Assembly: GCA_002778195.1 (NCBI GenBank)
Contig: PCDI01000016.1
Location: forward strand, 669,106 to 733,105
Direction: 5' to 3'
Length of the DNA: 64,000 nucleotides
Origin: Raffaelea ambrosiae
Lineage: Eukaryota > Ascomycota > Sordariomycetes > Ophiostomatales > Ophiostomataceae
The position numbers and the translations under genes were made by a program. This document shows positions 44,740 to 55,900 of this stretch, piece by piece; the first letter of the stretch is position 1; each line of letters begins with the position of its first letter. The notes under the pieces are model-generated. The model did not search any database, was not told the DNA's origin, and saw only the letters and a list, made by a program, of their open reading frames with translations.

Positions 44740-45478
44740 ATGAAGGCCTACGTCTACGACAACCAGCCGGTAAGAGAGAGAGCGCGCGCGCGAGAGCGAG
44801 AAAGCAGGGTCGCATGAGAGAGGGGCGTGGGCTGAGAGTGGGGAGATGGAACTCTGGAGACATGGAAGACAGAGAAAGAGACCACGTCTGCTAACAACAA
44901 TGCCGCAAGGGCGACCAACGCCTGCCGCACGACTCTGGCCGCCAGGTCAACGCCGCCGACCTGGAGCGTCTCGGCGTCATCTACGGCCGCTATGCCAACA
45001 CGGCTGACGTCGATACGCTGGCCACGCAGCGCGGCTACAAGAACCGCGACGAGATCAAGGTCTCGCCGGACTCCATGGGTGCCGTGTACGAGGAGAAGGT
45101 CAAGGGCTTTTTCCACGAGCACCTGCACGAGGACGAGGAGATCCGCTACATTCGCGGCGGTTACGGCTACTTTGACGTCCGCAACAAGGGCGACCAGTGG
45201 ATCCGCATCCATCTGGAGAAGGACGACCTGATTATTCTGCCGCCAGGGATCTACCACCGGTTCACGACGGACGAGACGAATGTAAGCTGAGTGCAGCAAG
45301 AAGGGGAGGAGTGACCGACGCGGACGAGCGAAGCGAGGAGAAAAAGTGCTAACCAACCCAGTACATCCATGCCGTCCGCCTGTTCAAGGACGAGCCCAAG
45401 TGGACGCCTCTGAATCGCTCCGACGACCTGGACAACAACGTCCACCGCAAGGAGTACGTCAACCAGTTCCTCAACTAA
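44740..45478 (+). CDS. ADI1: Acireductone dioxygenase (methionine salvage)
   Basis: Three exons, 44740-44769, 44910-45281 and 45362-45478, give 172 residues, close to the family's usual 180. Donors are GTAAGA and GTAAGC, and a GCTAAC branch site is visible in each intron. It is a cupin. The metal ligands in FFHEHLHEDEEIRY are His81, His83 and Glu87, and the fourth is His126 in PPGIYHRF; the 39-residue spacing between Glu and the last His matches the human enzyme. It oxidises acireductone (1,2-dihydroxy-3-keto-5-methylthiopentene) to the 2-oxo acid precursor of methionine and formate when iron is bound. The second intron carries the 16-base motif also found in the THI6 intron. Confidence 0.95.
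45282..45361 (+). other. ADI1 intron 2 with an ACGAGCGAAGCGAGGA motif
   Basis: An 80-bp intron. The 16-base motif at 45324-45339 is identical to the core of the 30-bp repeat in the THI6 intron, 10 kb away. It is followed by GAAAAAG and the branch site GCTAACC. Confidence 0.85.
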
Positions 45479-46210
45479 GAACGAGGAAGCTGGCCTCGTA
45501 TAACGACCGGACGGAGTTGGGGGGAAGGCACCGAGAAAAGCAAAAAAAAAAAAAAAAAAAGCGTACTGTATCTTATTTTATTTTATTTTTTGGTCACACC
45601 TTTGTTTTTGACTGATTGCTGTCTATTATCCGTTTGATTTCCCTCTGGTTATGCTCGTCAACCGAGCATTATACCTGAACGCCTGCCCTAGCCCATTTGT
45701 CTTCTTCCTTGTTGGGACATGGTCAACCTGTCCTGTTCTATCATGCCGTCGTGCTCATAATATATACAAGTCTAAAGTTATCTGGCAAGAAGCCAATTTC
45801 AACAACGCCACTTTTTTTGGCTTCGTTTCCACCAGCACCGACGTTGGTCGGAACTGTGGACATGCTTCTCGGGCGGTGACACTTCCAGGTGACTGACCTG
45901 CGGAAGAAACGACGTGGCTTATCAGAATCTCTGTTCTTCGTTTCTGGCATGGCTCGTCGCCGAATAGAGGAGCACTGGCTGTATGGATGGCCATGGGTCC
46001 GTTTCTCAAACGCAGCCATGGAAAAGAAGAGTCGAGAAAAGAGAGAACTCTGCGAAGCGTGGAAATGGGCGTCTATGGAGACCGGACAATATGGCATGCA
46101 AGAATGTTCAAACGCGGGAGAGAAAGGGTCGCTTTGCTCCTCCTCACCAATTCCCCTCTCTCTCCCCCTCCCTCCTTTTCCCCCTTCCCGTCTTCTTCGG
46201 TGAAAACTTC
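45479..46210. other. Intergenic region between convergent ADI1 and Derlin genes
   Basis: About 730 bp. An A run (45543-45559) lies just after ADI1. No gene is recognised. Confidence 0.6.
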
Positions 46211-47079
46211 TCATCTGACCTCGGGCTGAATCCGCTCGGCACGCGCTGCTGCCAGGTCTCGGTCCACGGCCCCCGCCGTGTCGTCCTCGTTGTTAAAGTC
46301 GTCGTCATCGGCCCCGTGCAGCTCGTCCGGCCGCGGGCCCTCAAAAATGCGCCGCCACCAGTTGGGCGGCGCCATGGGCTGAGACCCATTATGCAGCGGC
46401 GGGTACACGTCCGAAAAGAAGTAGTAGACGTGGCCAATGACGACGCCCATGATCTCGTCTTTGGGGATGGACCCGTGCAGAACGAGGCTGAAGCCCATCA
46501 GCACCCACGGCAGATAGGGGGCGGTGAAGACCAGCAGACCCAAGAAGCTCAGTCGCGTGTCCGGGTTACGGCGCGACCAGATGTAGACGAGCGTCGAGGA
46601 GAGCGGCTGGCCGAGAAACGGCATGGACACGAGCGGCGAGAGCATGATGAGGCTGGCCATGGCATAGACAAGCAGCCAGGAGAAAACGGCGGGGGAGCGG
46701 CCGGCGGACTCTTCGAGGAGGCGGGAGTAGCGCTGGAGGAAGTAGACATGGAAGAGGAGGTCGATGGAGATGGGGCCGAAGTAGAGAAATGTTGTGAGGA
46801 GTCTCCAGTACTAGAGATGAGAGTCAGTACACAGAAGAGAGCAGAAAGTAGGGCAGGGCATAGAAGGGAAGCAGGAACACCCCTCTTGTCGATGGAACTC
46901 ACCTCGCCCTTGATAAAAACAGTCGGGTAGCTGTAAAAGAGCTTGAACGGGGTGAGGATCTGGCACTGGACTAGAGCGCTGATAGCAAAAGTGGCCGTCG
47001 TCCACCACCGCGTGCAGATGGGCATCTCCCAGAACCACTGCTCCAGCGGGAAGCGGCCGTTGTCCATCATCTGGTCCAT
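46211..47079 (-). CDS. Derlin / Der1-like ER membrane protein
   Basis: Two exons on the minus strand, 47079-46903 and 46810-46211, give 258 residues. The donor is GTGAGT and the acceptor TCTAG, joining to FIKGEYWRLLTTFLYFG. This is the rhomboid-pseudoprotease fold of the Der1/Derlin family, with the Trp-Arg (WR) motif at about 60-62 and NPDTRLSFLG in the later half, and about six hydrophobic membrane segments. The family has no protease catalytic pair. It acts at the ER membrane in retrotranslocation of misfolded proteins in ER-associated degradation. The C-terminus is acidic and Asp-rich. I cannot separate the Der1 and Dfm1 subgroups from sequence alone. Confidence 0.93.
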
Positions 47080-48315
47080 AGTGGCCGGCAGCTCTTGTGT
47101 GTTTGGGGGGTGGGGAGATGGCTCGAAGTGTTCTTGGGGGGGTAGGTGGCGCAATTCTGCTCGATTGCTATCGTCTTGCGGCGCGTGTTCAGTTCATCGA
47201 TCCGTTCAGGTGTCGGTTGTCGGGTTGTCGGGTCGTCGAGGCTAGACACAGACTGAACGAGCAGGGTATGCGACAATAATAACTCGAATGACGGGAGCAG
47301 CGCTCAAATGATGATCAAAAGAAGACAGAAACGAGCGGCGATAAAGCAATGGCGACGGCAACGAAGAAAGCCCCATGCGCAGGAGTCGCAATGGCAGGGA
47401 TGTGTAGGCGGGAAGACGTAGAACGATTCCTGAGCAAGAAAAAGAAAAAGAAAAGAAAAAATAGACAGCAAAAAAGGTGGGCGTTGTCTACATTTGCCGT
47501 CGCCGGTGTGTTGAGGTGTCCTTTTTTTTGCGAATGGATTGGGCAGTTGCGGCCTCGGGGCGATGTTTAGTAACTGGCCCCAGCCGTGCGAGGTCACAAA
47601 TGGGGGGGGTGAACATCAGAACAGGCTGGCAAAAGGAGCCCTGCGGCGTGGTACGTGTTACTCGTAGCAATATTGGAGGGGATGTCCCCACTTTCCACAG
47701 CCGTTGTCTTTCCACCAGCGTGGCACCTCAAGACCCTTCCGCTGTGGCTCGCCCTGGCCCCCGCCTCCAACAGCCACACCAGCCGGCCAGGGTCATTCCC
47801 ATTTTCAATTAACGCGCTAGCGGGCCATGGTCGCGTCCTGTTCGCGCCGCCGCCCATATACCGTTAAGTGGGCGAAAAAAGCGGCCATCACCAGCCACCC
47901 GAATTTCTGCCATTTTTCCCGTCTTCCTCTTATCCTTTGTCTCGAAAGACACCACGCAACAGCATAACCTTCTTTTATTCTTCTGCTTGCTGGATTCCCC
48001 CCGTTCTCTGGTATCGCACTCCCATTCTTTTTTTTTTGCGACATAGCTGTGTGCCGTACTCAGCAGTCACTCGTTCTAAGCCGCTCACCCCGTCTTCGCG
48101 ATAATAAAGTAATAGCCGCCACCTTTTTTTGCGACGCGCTTTCGCCCCCTTTCCACGATCCACGCCCGCAAGAAGCAAGCATACATACACATACCATTCG
48201 ACTGTCACTCTCTTGACGGTCCTCCATTTGGTGTTCTTGCGCCGTTCACGCCTTTGAATTCTCTAGAGAATTTCCTTTGTGTCTCCGTGCTCCGGCCTCT
48301 TGTCTGCTTGTCGCA
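47080..48315. promoter_or_regulatory. Divergent promoter region Derlin / CENP-A
   Basis: About 1.2 kb between divergent start codons. It contains an A/G-rich stretch (about 47435-47475) and a T-run upstream of CENP-A (48028-48037). No factor site is assigned and no gene is recognised. Confidence 0.5.
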
Positions 48316-48933
48316 ATGCCTCCACGGCGATCATCCGGCGGCGCATCGGCAGGACGGAAACCCGCTGGCCGCAAACCGAGAGCCTCAGTCACCGGCCGCC
48401 GGAAAAGCCGACCTGGCGATGTACAACGTGAGTAGTACCGTCCCCACCCTCTCTGCCCTTTGCGCGTGCCGCTTGGCAACGTCATGCTTGGCTCTGCTGA
48501 CTCAGACCACCAGCCGGCGACCCTATCCCGCAAAAGAAGCAGCGCCGGTACCGTCCAGGTACCTTGGCCTTGAGAGAGATCCGCCGTTACCAGAGCAGTA
48601 CCGATCTCTTGTTGCTGAAGTTGCCGTTTGCGCGTGTGGTAAGCTTGTTTCCGCTTTGTATGTGTTGGTCACTCAAGTTAGCCGGCCAAAACTAATCATC
48701 ACACTATCCAGGTACGCGAAATCGCTCTGACTGTGCGTCCCAAGGATGAGGGCATGCGCTGGCAGTCACAAGCCATCCTAGCTCTGCAGGAGGCCGCTGA
48801 GGCCTTCCTGGTCCACCTGTTCGAGGACACAAACTTGTGCGCCCTGCACGCGCGGAGAGTCACCATTATGCGGAGGGACATTTGGCTAGCACGGCGGATA
48901 CGGGGTCTGTGGGGAGGTGCAGGACGATATTAA
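48316..48933 (+). CDS. CSE4: Centromeric histone H3 variant (CENP-A / CenH3)
   Basis: Three exons, 48316-48427, 48514-48638 and 48712-48933, give 152 residues. The introns have GTGAGT and GTAAGC donors; joins read DVQPGDPIPQKK and FARVVREIALTV. The short N-tail is basic (RRSSGGASAGRKPAGRKP) and lacks the canonical ARTKQTARKS of H3. The histone fold begins near RYRPGTLALREIRRYQ and contains STDLLLLKLPF, an extended loop 1 (VRPKDEGMRWQS) and LFEDTNLCALHARRVTIMRRD. The loop 1 and alpha-2 region corresponds to the CENP-A targeting domain. The C-terminus (RRIRGLWGGAG) matches fungal CenH3 rather than H3. It replaces H3 in centromeric nucleosomes and founds the kinetochore. The yeast symbol is used; the Neurospora name is hH3v. 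Confidence 0.95.
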
Positions 48934-51571
48934 TAAACAGCATGATGGGAAATCAACTGGGAGGGGGGAGGGCGCTCATGGTTTGGGTTTGATTGATACC
49001 TGGGAAACTGGCGTTTCGGTGCATGGCTTTGTTGTAAGGGTCTCTTTGCTATTAGTTATGTGTTATTTTAATGGGACTTTACCTGTCCAGAGCGGCCATC
49101 TCGATGGTTGCCGATTTTATCAATATATCGGCCATTGTTATCACAGGAACACTTTTGGCCAAGTTTTCTGGCTACTGCTTGCTGTATGAAGTGCGAGTTC
49201 TGCTGACGGCGACTCTTTGAGACATTTTAGCTGCCCAGAATTCAGTCTCCTCTTTCTGGACGTAAATATTGTCATGTTTGTCTGTGTGGGTGTGACGGAC
49301 AGTCTGCGACAGTTGCTTATCCCTTGTTGGTAACTGCATGATTCCACACTGGATCGGACATTTTTGCATTCTTTATCCCGGGCACCGTTTCCGTGTGGCT
49401 ATCCAAAGCAATGCTTCTTTCTGCTGGCCTCTGCCGATGGACGGACAGGAATGACAGGAAACCAGGGTGTCCTAGAGAATAATTTGCTTACCTCTTCGCA
49501 CTTCCCCTTTTTCCACTACACGGCATGTAAGTCGCAGGCTTGCCCCCNNNNNNNNNNNNNNNNNNNNNNNNNNNNNNNNNNNNNNNNNNNNNNNNNNCCC
49601 ACCGGCGAACACAAATTGCCTGATTTCTCTCCGTTGTAATCCGATCCCAGGGTGACGCAGGACGGGCGCCAAAATGATACCGCGGCCCCTCCACGCCGTC
49701 TCGTTGGCGAGGCACAGCTACGGCCATGCAAGATATACCGTGCAGAGTTGATAGGAGATTTTCCAGCATGAAAGGTACGATACCCTGGCTTCACGCCCGC
49801 CACGTTCCTCGTTTTGGCATCGTGCCGGAGCTTCAGTGGTCATCTCTGCTGTAAGACGTCACACGAGGAAAGGAAGAAGTTTGAGCAGCCAGACGATATC
49901 TGCAAACAAATCGGCGAGAAGATGCCCGAGCCGAGGCCATTCGGAGTCGCAGGTGACTAGTACGGGTACTTAGAACGGCATTTCATGGCGCTAATCCCCA
50001 ACCGCAAGCCTGGCATAAGAACAACACCATCTCGTTCGCTTGCTTAGTACCACATGTTGCGCCTCAGTGTGTAAGATACCGTCAGTGCGGGTGGATCGAT
50101 CTTGTGCGTTTCAAGGAATTGGCTTCATGTTTGCTTCTGGCAAATTCTCCGTGTACTTTCGACCATAACACTGTGACTAGACGAGAGGTTACCATCCCTA
50201 AGCAATGTCCGCTACGAATGTCGCACTAAAAAGACACACATGCATTTCCTGTTGTCGCCGCCGTCGAAACGTGGCGTGAGAGTTGCCCGGAGCCCCAACC
50301 ACGGCGTCTGGTCGGGCGAAGTTGCCAAGTGAAGGGCGACTGGCGAGCACTATTATGGTTTGCCGGCGGCTCTTCCCTGCCACGCCGTTGGGTCTGCTGG
50401 TAGTGTTGTCCCAAGAAGAGCAGTCATGCCATATGACCGTGCGAGTATGTTCTGTATGTCGTCCGTTTGCCGTCCATCATCAGACAGCGCCGGGTCCTGG
50501 AACAGAGCCGCACATTAATTCAAGGAGGGCAGCGAATTGCAGAGACGCAGAACGAAGGGCAGTTGCATAACGAGCATTGTTGAGGAAGGCGCTGGCAAGA
50601 AACAAAGAACAGGAGGCGAAGGGCGGAAGAAGAAGAGACGAGAAAAAGAACGGCTCATACCAGAGCAGGCCCCTCCCGGTTAGGAAAGCACTTAATAATG
50701 TCCGTGGCTTCTTTCCTATCTGGGGATGCTTTGCATCTTTCCGGGAAGGTGCAGCCCTGGCGGTCATCGCTCCTGTTCCCCCAACACTTTGGTTGCTCCT
50801 TCCCGGCCTAGTCAGACAATTTGGTGTCACCCACATTGTGCTCTTCCCATTTCCTTTGCCATAAATGCAGCCTCTTCCTTTTTTCTCTCTCTCTTTTCTT
50901 TTGCACGTTTTCCTGCACGATTGTCATTCTCTCGTCAGTCACATTGTCCGCGTGCCGTCTTGCAACGAGGCCCGGCAACAGCAGCGAAGACGATCCACAA
51001 AAGCGTGTCCAACCAAAGGCTGGTGTCTCAGTAGTCTATCTGCGTTTGAAAGCGCGGAGGGCATGTTACCTACCCTTACGCCACTACTCCCCATTAAATC
51101 AATATCAGTCTCCGCCGCCAAAATCTATCCCAAGTTGAAAAACAAACACAAGACACCCCGTGTCACAGCATCGACAAGACGGAAATAAATCCCGGAGAAA
51201 GTCCCGCGGAAACCCCTGCGGAAACCCTTGCAAGCAGAAAACTGCCAGGAATACAGGCAATGTATCGTGTATATCGGTATATCATGAAATGGTGACAATA
51301 TGGAGGTGTGCTCACTGCAGTTCCCTTCTGTGGCTGCGCCCTAGTCAGCACTCCGCGGCCACGCAAATCTCTCTATTTGACGCTCGCAAAACCAGATGCC
51401 GGTCTCCGTGTCCCTGGTAACCGGCCCCTCTCCTATTTTCCAAGGCGGCGTCAGCCACAGCTTGGTGGTTGTGTTGAGCACCATCCAAACGCGCTTTGGC
51501 GGTCGTTTGCGTGCTTTTGTCGAGTGGGATGAGTCTTCTTCTGACATTGTCAGCCCTTGCCGACCCAGGGC
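48934..51571. other. Intergenic region between convergent CENP-A and bHLH genes
   Basis: About 2.6 kb with a 50-base gap (49548-49597). Composition is mixed and I see no gene, tRNA or clear repeat. Confidence 0.6.
49548..49597. other. Assembly gap (50 N) in a C run
   Basis: Flanked by five C on the left and three C on the right; probably a collapsed poly-C. Confidence 0.97.
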
Positions 51572-52960
51572 TCATCCGTCCTCCTCGCCGTCGTCAGCAT
51601 TGCCGTCCTCTAGGTCGTCATCCTGGCCTGTGCCTACAAAAGCCCCCCGGTCCACGCCCTTTCCCTTGTCTCGTCCTCCGCCACGTTCCTCTTCAATGAG
51701 CAGCAACCGCCAGTCATCAGCAGGTTTCCCCAATGCCACTGCGCCCTTGGCGTACTCCTCCTTCAGCTCCTCCATGCTGCTTAGCAGCTCGTTGCGTTCG
51801 CGCTCGAGCGTGTCCCGCTCTCGCTCCAACGACTGGATGTGCTGCCGTGCCAATTCGAGTACTTCAGCTTTGCTTGGTCGGCGATCAGCTGCTTCAGCCA
51901 TACCCATCTCGCCATAGGACTGCCCGGAGGGCCCCTGATTCCTGAGACTCTCGGGGAGTGCGCTCATGAGTCCCTCAAACTGTGCGTTGAGCCGGTTTCG
52001 GTACTGCTTTTCTATTACGTTGTGCGAGCCTCGCATCGTCGGCTCGTCCGCTGTGTCCAGCGATGCCTTGGTGCTGGCCTTCGACGACGACGACACGCGA
52101 CGCTGCTTGCCGCTTGATGTCGCCCTGCTGGAGCTTGGCTGGCTGGGGGGTGGCATCGATGGAGACAGTGGTGACAGGGCGTCGGAACTAAAGCTGGCTC
52201 GGTGCTGTGCTGGTGCTTTGGTCACCGTTGAGCGTCGCGTTCGCTTTGGCCTCTTTGCCTGAGGCGCGTCCTCCGGCTTGCCACGTGCAGCGCCAGGCTG
52301 AGAGCCGCTTCCTCGGCTTCCGGCCCCCCTCTCAGAGAGCCCTCCAACTGCGCTGCTCGGCCTCGTGGCGTACGGCCCGCTGCTGCTTCCCGACGTGAAA
52401 GAAGCCGGCGTCGTCGTGCTTAGCGGAGACGGCACGGTGCTAACGGAACCAGCTCCAGAAGACAGGCCCGTCGTGTCGGACCCTAGGCCGCTTGCACGGC
52501 CACCACCATCCATGCTATATGAATAGCCCAGGCTCGTCCCAGCAGTCGTTGGCGGCACGGCGTAATTGCCGCTGAAGAGCAGAGGCGACATGTCGGCTGC
52601 CGTTGCATGCTGCACTTCCTGAAACTGTTGGTATTCGAATGGGTTCAGCAGAGAAGGATTCGCTGCTAATGTCGTTGAGCCGTCAGTGGTGAACATCGGG
52701 CTTTGGTTGTGCGTTTGCCAGCCAGGGTGGCTGGTCGAAAAGGTTGTTTGTGTGAGTTGGCCGGTTGAATCGATGCCGTACATTGAAGTGTCACCGATAT
52801 ATTCTGAGGTGCTGCCGATGCCGGTCGGTCTGGATGCTTGATGCCGCCTCAAGTGTGCAGGAAGCACCTGTCCATATACAGATGTGCCCGTTCCATCATC
52901 GGCGCCGTCAACGCTGGCCGTCGTCGTTGTTGTTGTTGTTGTAGGTTGGCTTTCCAGCAC
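51572..52960 (-). CDS. bHLH-zipper transcription factor (SREBP-like basic region)
   Basis: One exon on the minus strand, 462 residues, starting at MLESQ followed by a Thr run from a repeated ACA codon. Residues 1 to about 300 are Ser/Thr/Pro/Gly-rich and probably disordered, with a basic patch (AKRPKRTRRS) that could be a nuclear signal. The basic region starts at about residue 310, with HNVIEKQYRNRLN. Helix 1 ends near ALPES; helix 2 (SKAEVLELARQHIQSLE) runs into a coiled coil of ERERDTLERERNELL type to about residue 404. The Tyr in EKQYR replaces the Arg found in most bHLH factors and is typical of SREBP relatives. No membrane segments or SCAP-binding region follow; the protein ends in an acidic tail. 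Dimerisation and DNA binding in the nucleus are expected; targets are unknown. Confidence 0.9.
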   Translation of the reverse strand: MLESQPTTTTTTTTASVDGADDGTGTSVYGQVLPAHLRRHQASRPTGIGSTSEYIGDTSMYGIDSTGQLTQTTFSTSHPGWQTHNQSPMFTTDGSTTLAANPSLLNPFEYQQFQEVQHATAADMSPLLFSGNYAVPPTTAGTSLGYSYSMDGGGRASGLGSDTTGLSSGAGSVSTVPSPLSTTTPASFTSGSSSGPYATRPSSAVGGLSERGAGSRGSGSQPGAARGKPEDAPQAKRPKRTRRSTVTKAPAQHRASFSSDALSPLSPSMPPPSQPSSSRATSSGKQRRVSSSSKASTKASLDTADEPTMRGSHNVIEKQYRNRLNAQFEGLMSALPESLRNQGPSGQSYGEMGMAEAADRRPSKAEVLELARQHIQSLERERDTLERERNELLSSMEELKEEYAKGAVALGKPADDWRLLLIEEERGGGRDKGKGVDRGAFVGTGQDDDLEDGNADDGEEDG

Positions 52961-55900
52961 CTACGTCACTCATATGGTAAGAGTCCGGTTCCAATTCCAA
53001 GTTTTGGTACACGCAAGGGAAAGCCGCAATGTTCCATTCATGGTCTTAAAGTCTCATCGTCACAGCACTGGCCAATTTCTGATTGACCGCAAGAAAAGCC
53101 AGTCGGTTCAATTGAAATGACGAAATGACATTCCACCTTAAACGAGTGCGCAGCATAACAAGACAAAGACTTCTGGAAAGCGGCGACAAAACAAGAACAA
53201 CCCTCTCTCCCACTCGTTGAGACGCCTTGCTTCAAGGAGCCCGACAGCAAAGCCTGTTCCTGGGAATACGCCGCGGATTGGTCCAATTTATCCCACTGGG
53301 GCTTAAAATAAGGTCTCCGCAGGTTGGAGTTTGCCAGGTGCAGGGGATCGTTGACAAGGGACATCTTCACCCACCTCGGATGCTTGTTCGGCATTGCCAT
53401 AATAATTTTCGAGCAGGTCATTGTCCGGATCGTCCATGGTATTCGTCCCGGAGGGGGTCTCGTGGTAACCCATCAACCAAGGGTTGAGTTAGGTCATTGG
53501 TTGTTCGCCTGCTGGTGATATTCTCTTCTGACACATTGCTTTCTCTTTTTTCGATCCTGCTTTTTTTTTCCGATACTCCTATGTCAGTTAACGTCGCCGA
53601 CCAGTCTTATATATTATCGGCCTGCCAGCCGGTCTGGCAAACAGGCACAGGACAAGCACAGGACAGGCATTTGTCGCCACCAGCTTACACACCAATCCTT
53701 CCCGCGGCCACTTTCGGCCTGTGTACATGGGCCACCCGCAATGGAGCCCACCCTTGTGTTAGTTGGGAGAGGGTGGGCACCGGACCCAATGCAGACGAGA
53801 AGACCTTGCCTCGTCTTGGCAACGTCCTTCTAGAAAAGAACGTGGATTGTCACCTGAGCTTTAGCTCTCCTAGTGGTGTGCCAGCCGCCAACAGCCAATC
53901 GGTGATCCCCTATGCTCGAAAAGCCTGGCAGGTTCGACGGTCATCCGCCAACTTCTTCATCAAATTTCGTCCTTTTTTCCTCTTTTTTTCTCTGGCCTTT
54001 GGGTCTGTTTATCTTCGGCTCTTGGTGAGATGATATATTCCGAGCCTGGTCCGACTTTTGGGCCAACTCGACTGCTGTCGCGGCTTGGTTTCTGTCCTTG
54101 TCGTTGGCTGTGGGCTGGCAGTGCTTTGGCTTGATGATTCAGCCCACTTAGTCTGGTGCTTTCGGTGGTCACCCCACAACACTAAGAGCGTTTGGCGGTG
54201 GTTTCGATAACTCCGTAGCCCGTGTTGGCGGGCAAGAGAAGGGCAGAGCGCAAATTACACAGAAGACGCCAACTGCGGCCAGGATGACCTTTTAGGAATT
54301 CTTTCCGTTCTGATGAAGGTCGGCTTCTTCTTGGCTCTCTCTGTTCTCTGTATCGTTCGAGTTTGCTCTGTTGGCGAGCAACAGTGCCCGTTTACTGTGT
54401 CTTCTTGTGTCTTTCTCTTACCTCGCCTCTCCTGTGTGTCTGTGGCGCCCGAGCCCCGTACGTCAGTGTTCTGGCCCGGGAAGGGACCATCGAAACATGG
54501 GCAGTGGACAGGCACGGTTCACGATCTGCCACTCACTTGTTTGGCTCTCGGTTGTGGAGGCAAATCCCAGCCCAACGGCTTTTGGCAGGCGGCAGCTCTT
54601 CATTCGAATACCAGTCTTTCAGGGCAGAATTTTCAGTGACACGCGGCACCTCTTGACACCTGGTCAGAATGTACACGTCTCACGACTTCCTCGGCCAGCA
54701 AATGTACCTCTGTCTGTGGCCAGCCGGCTATGGTCGAGTCTTCGAGGTTGCCTCTTCAATGATGCGAGGGGAAAGGTCGGCCCCGAATCTCCGTTCCTTC
54801 TCTGCAAGCCCGCACGTGAGGTTCGGACGTTCGGATACTTTCAGCCTCTCAGAATCTTTCTGACAGTTGAAAAAATCAGGGCGCAGTGCAGACGTCGAAT
54901 AATCCAGAATCCGAGCACAGCCCTGAATCAGGACTGTATGGCCAGCTTCTGAGTCAATTCGGGGAACCGGATTTGGTACAGCTCTATGCAGAATAGATCA
55001 ATTACCTGCCGTCCTGCTGTGTTAACGACCACCGCCAACATCAACGCGTATGGACAGCTTGGAGTTTTGCAGGAGCCGCGTATTCTGTCATTACTAGGGG
55101 ACAAAGGGAGGCAGGCTGTTTTGGATGCAGACGTTGTGAGTTGGGCTGAGGCCCTAAACACGTACCAAAAAGCTGAGTGCAATGAGTCGCAGGGCAAATT
55201 CGATTTCGACTGATTTCTTTAAGATTATTGCGTGGCTGCTCTGGAGACGTGTCTGTCTCCACTCGAATCGGTGTTCAGTTGGAGAATGCGCTTGCGCTTG
55301 CGCTCGATCTTTAAAAAGCAGAAAGGAAGAAAGAAAGAGACAATGTGCCTCTTGGCCAGCGGACAAGAAACCGGAGGAAATAGGCGTTTGGTTTTACAAG
55401 AGTGTGGTGGCGAGTCAAATTTAAGAACGCCCCAGCAGCCGCCGTGGGTGCGGCCGGAGGCAAGTGTCTGATGGTGGGTACGCGGCTTGACTGGCATGCC
55501 AATTTTCCTCGATGTCCAGGGCGTAAACCGGCAAGTTGTGTCTTTCCCCTCTGCGCTGTCACTGTTTCTTCCCCTCCGCAGCAATGGCTGTTAGGTGTGT
55601 GCCATAGCTCCTTTTTTCTTCGCCAAAGTTACTGATACTTTAGCACAGTGGGCTAGCTTGAAAAGCGGCTCATTCGAATAAGCCTCATGGTATGGGCCTG
55701 CTCAGCTTCATCTGCTGTGTGCACCAGGAGGGGGGGGGCGGACTGGAACTTACTATGGCAAACGTCCGTTGCCCTACTGGAAAATGCGCGACTGACGAGA
55801 GGACAATGAGACCGACTGCTGGCCCAGGGGATCGTGAGGGCCGAGTAAGCAGGGCAGGGTGCCCACGGAACAGCAACATGGCAGCGCACAAGACTTTGAC

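Noticed and set aside
12117..48933. Functional centromere cluster formed by a CENPB-type protein and CENP-A
   Set aside because: The shared name is historical; the genes are 34 kb apart with unrelated housekeeping genes between, and CENPB-type domains are common in non-centromeric fungal proteins.
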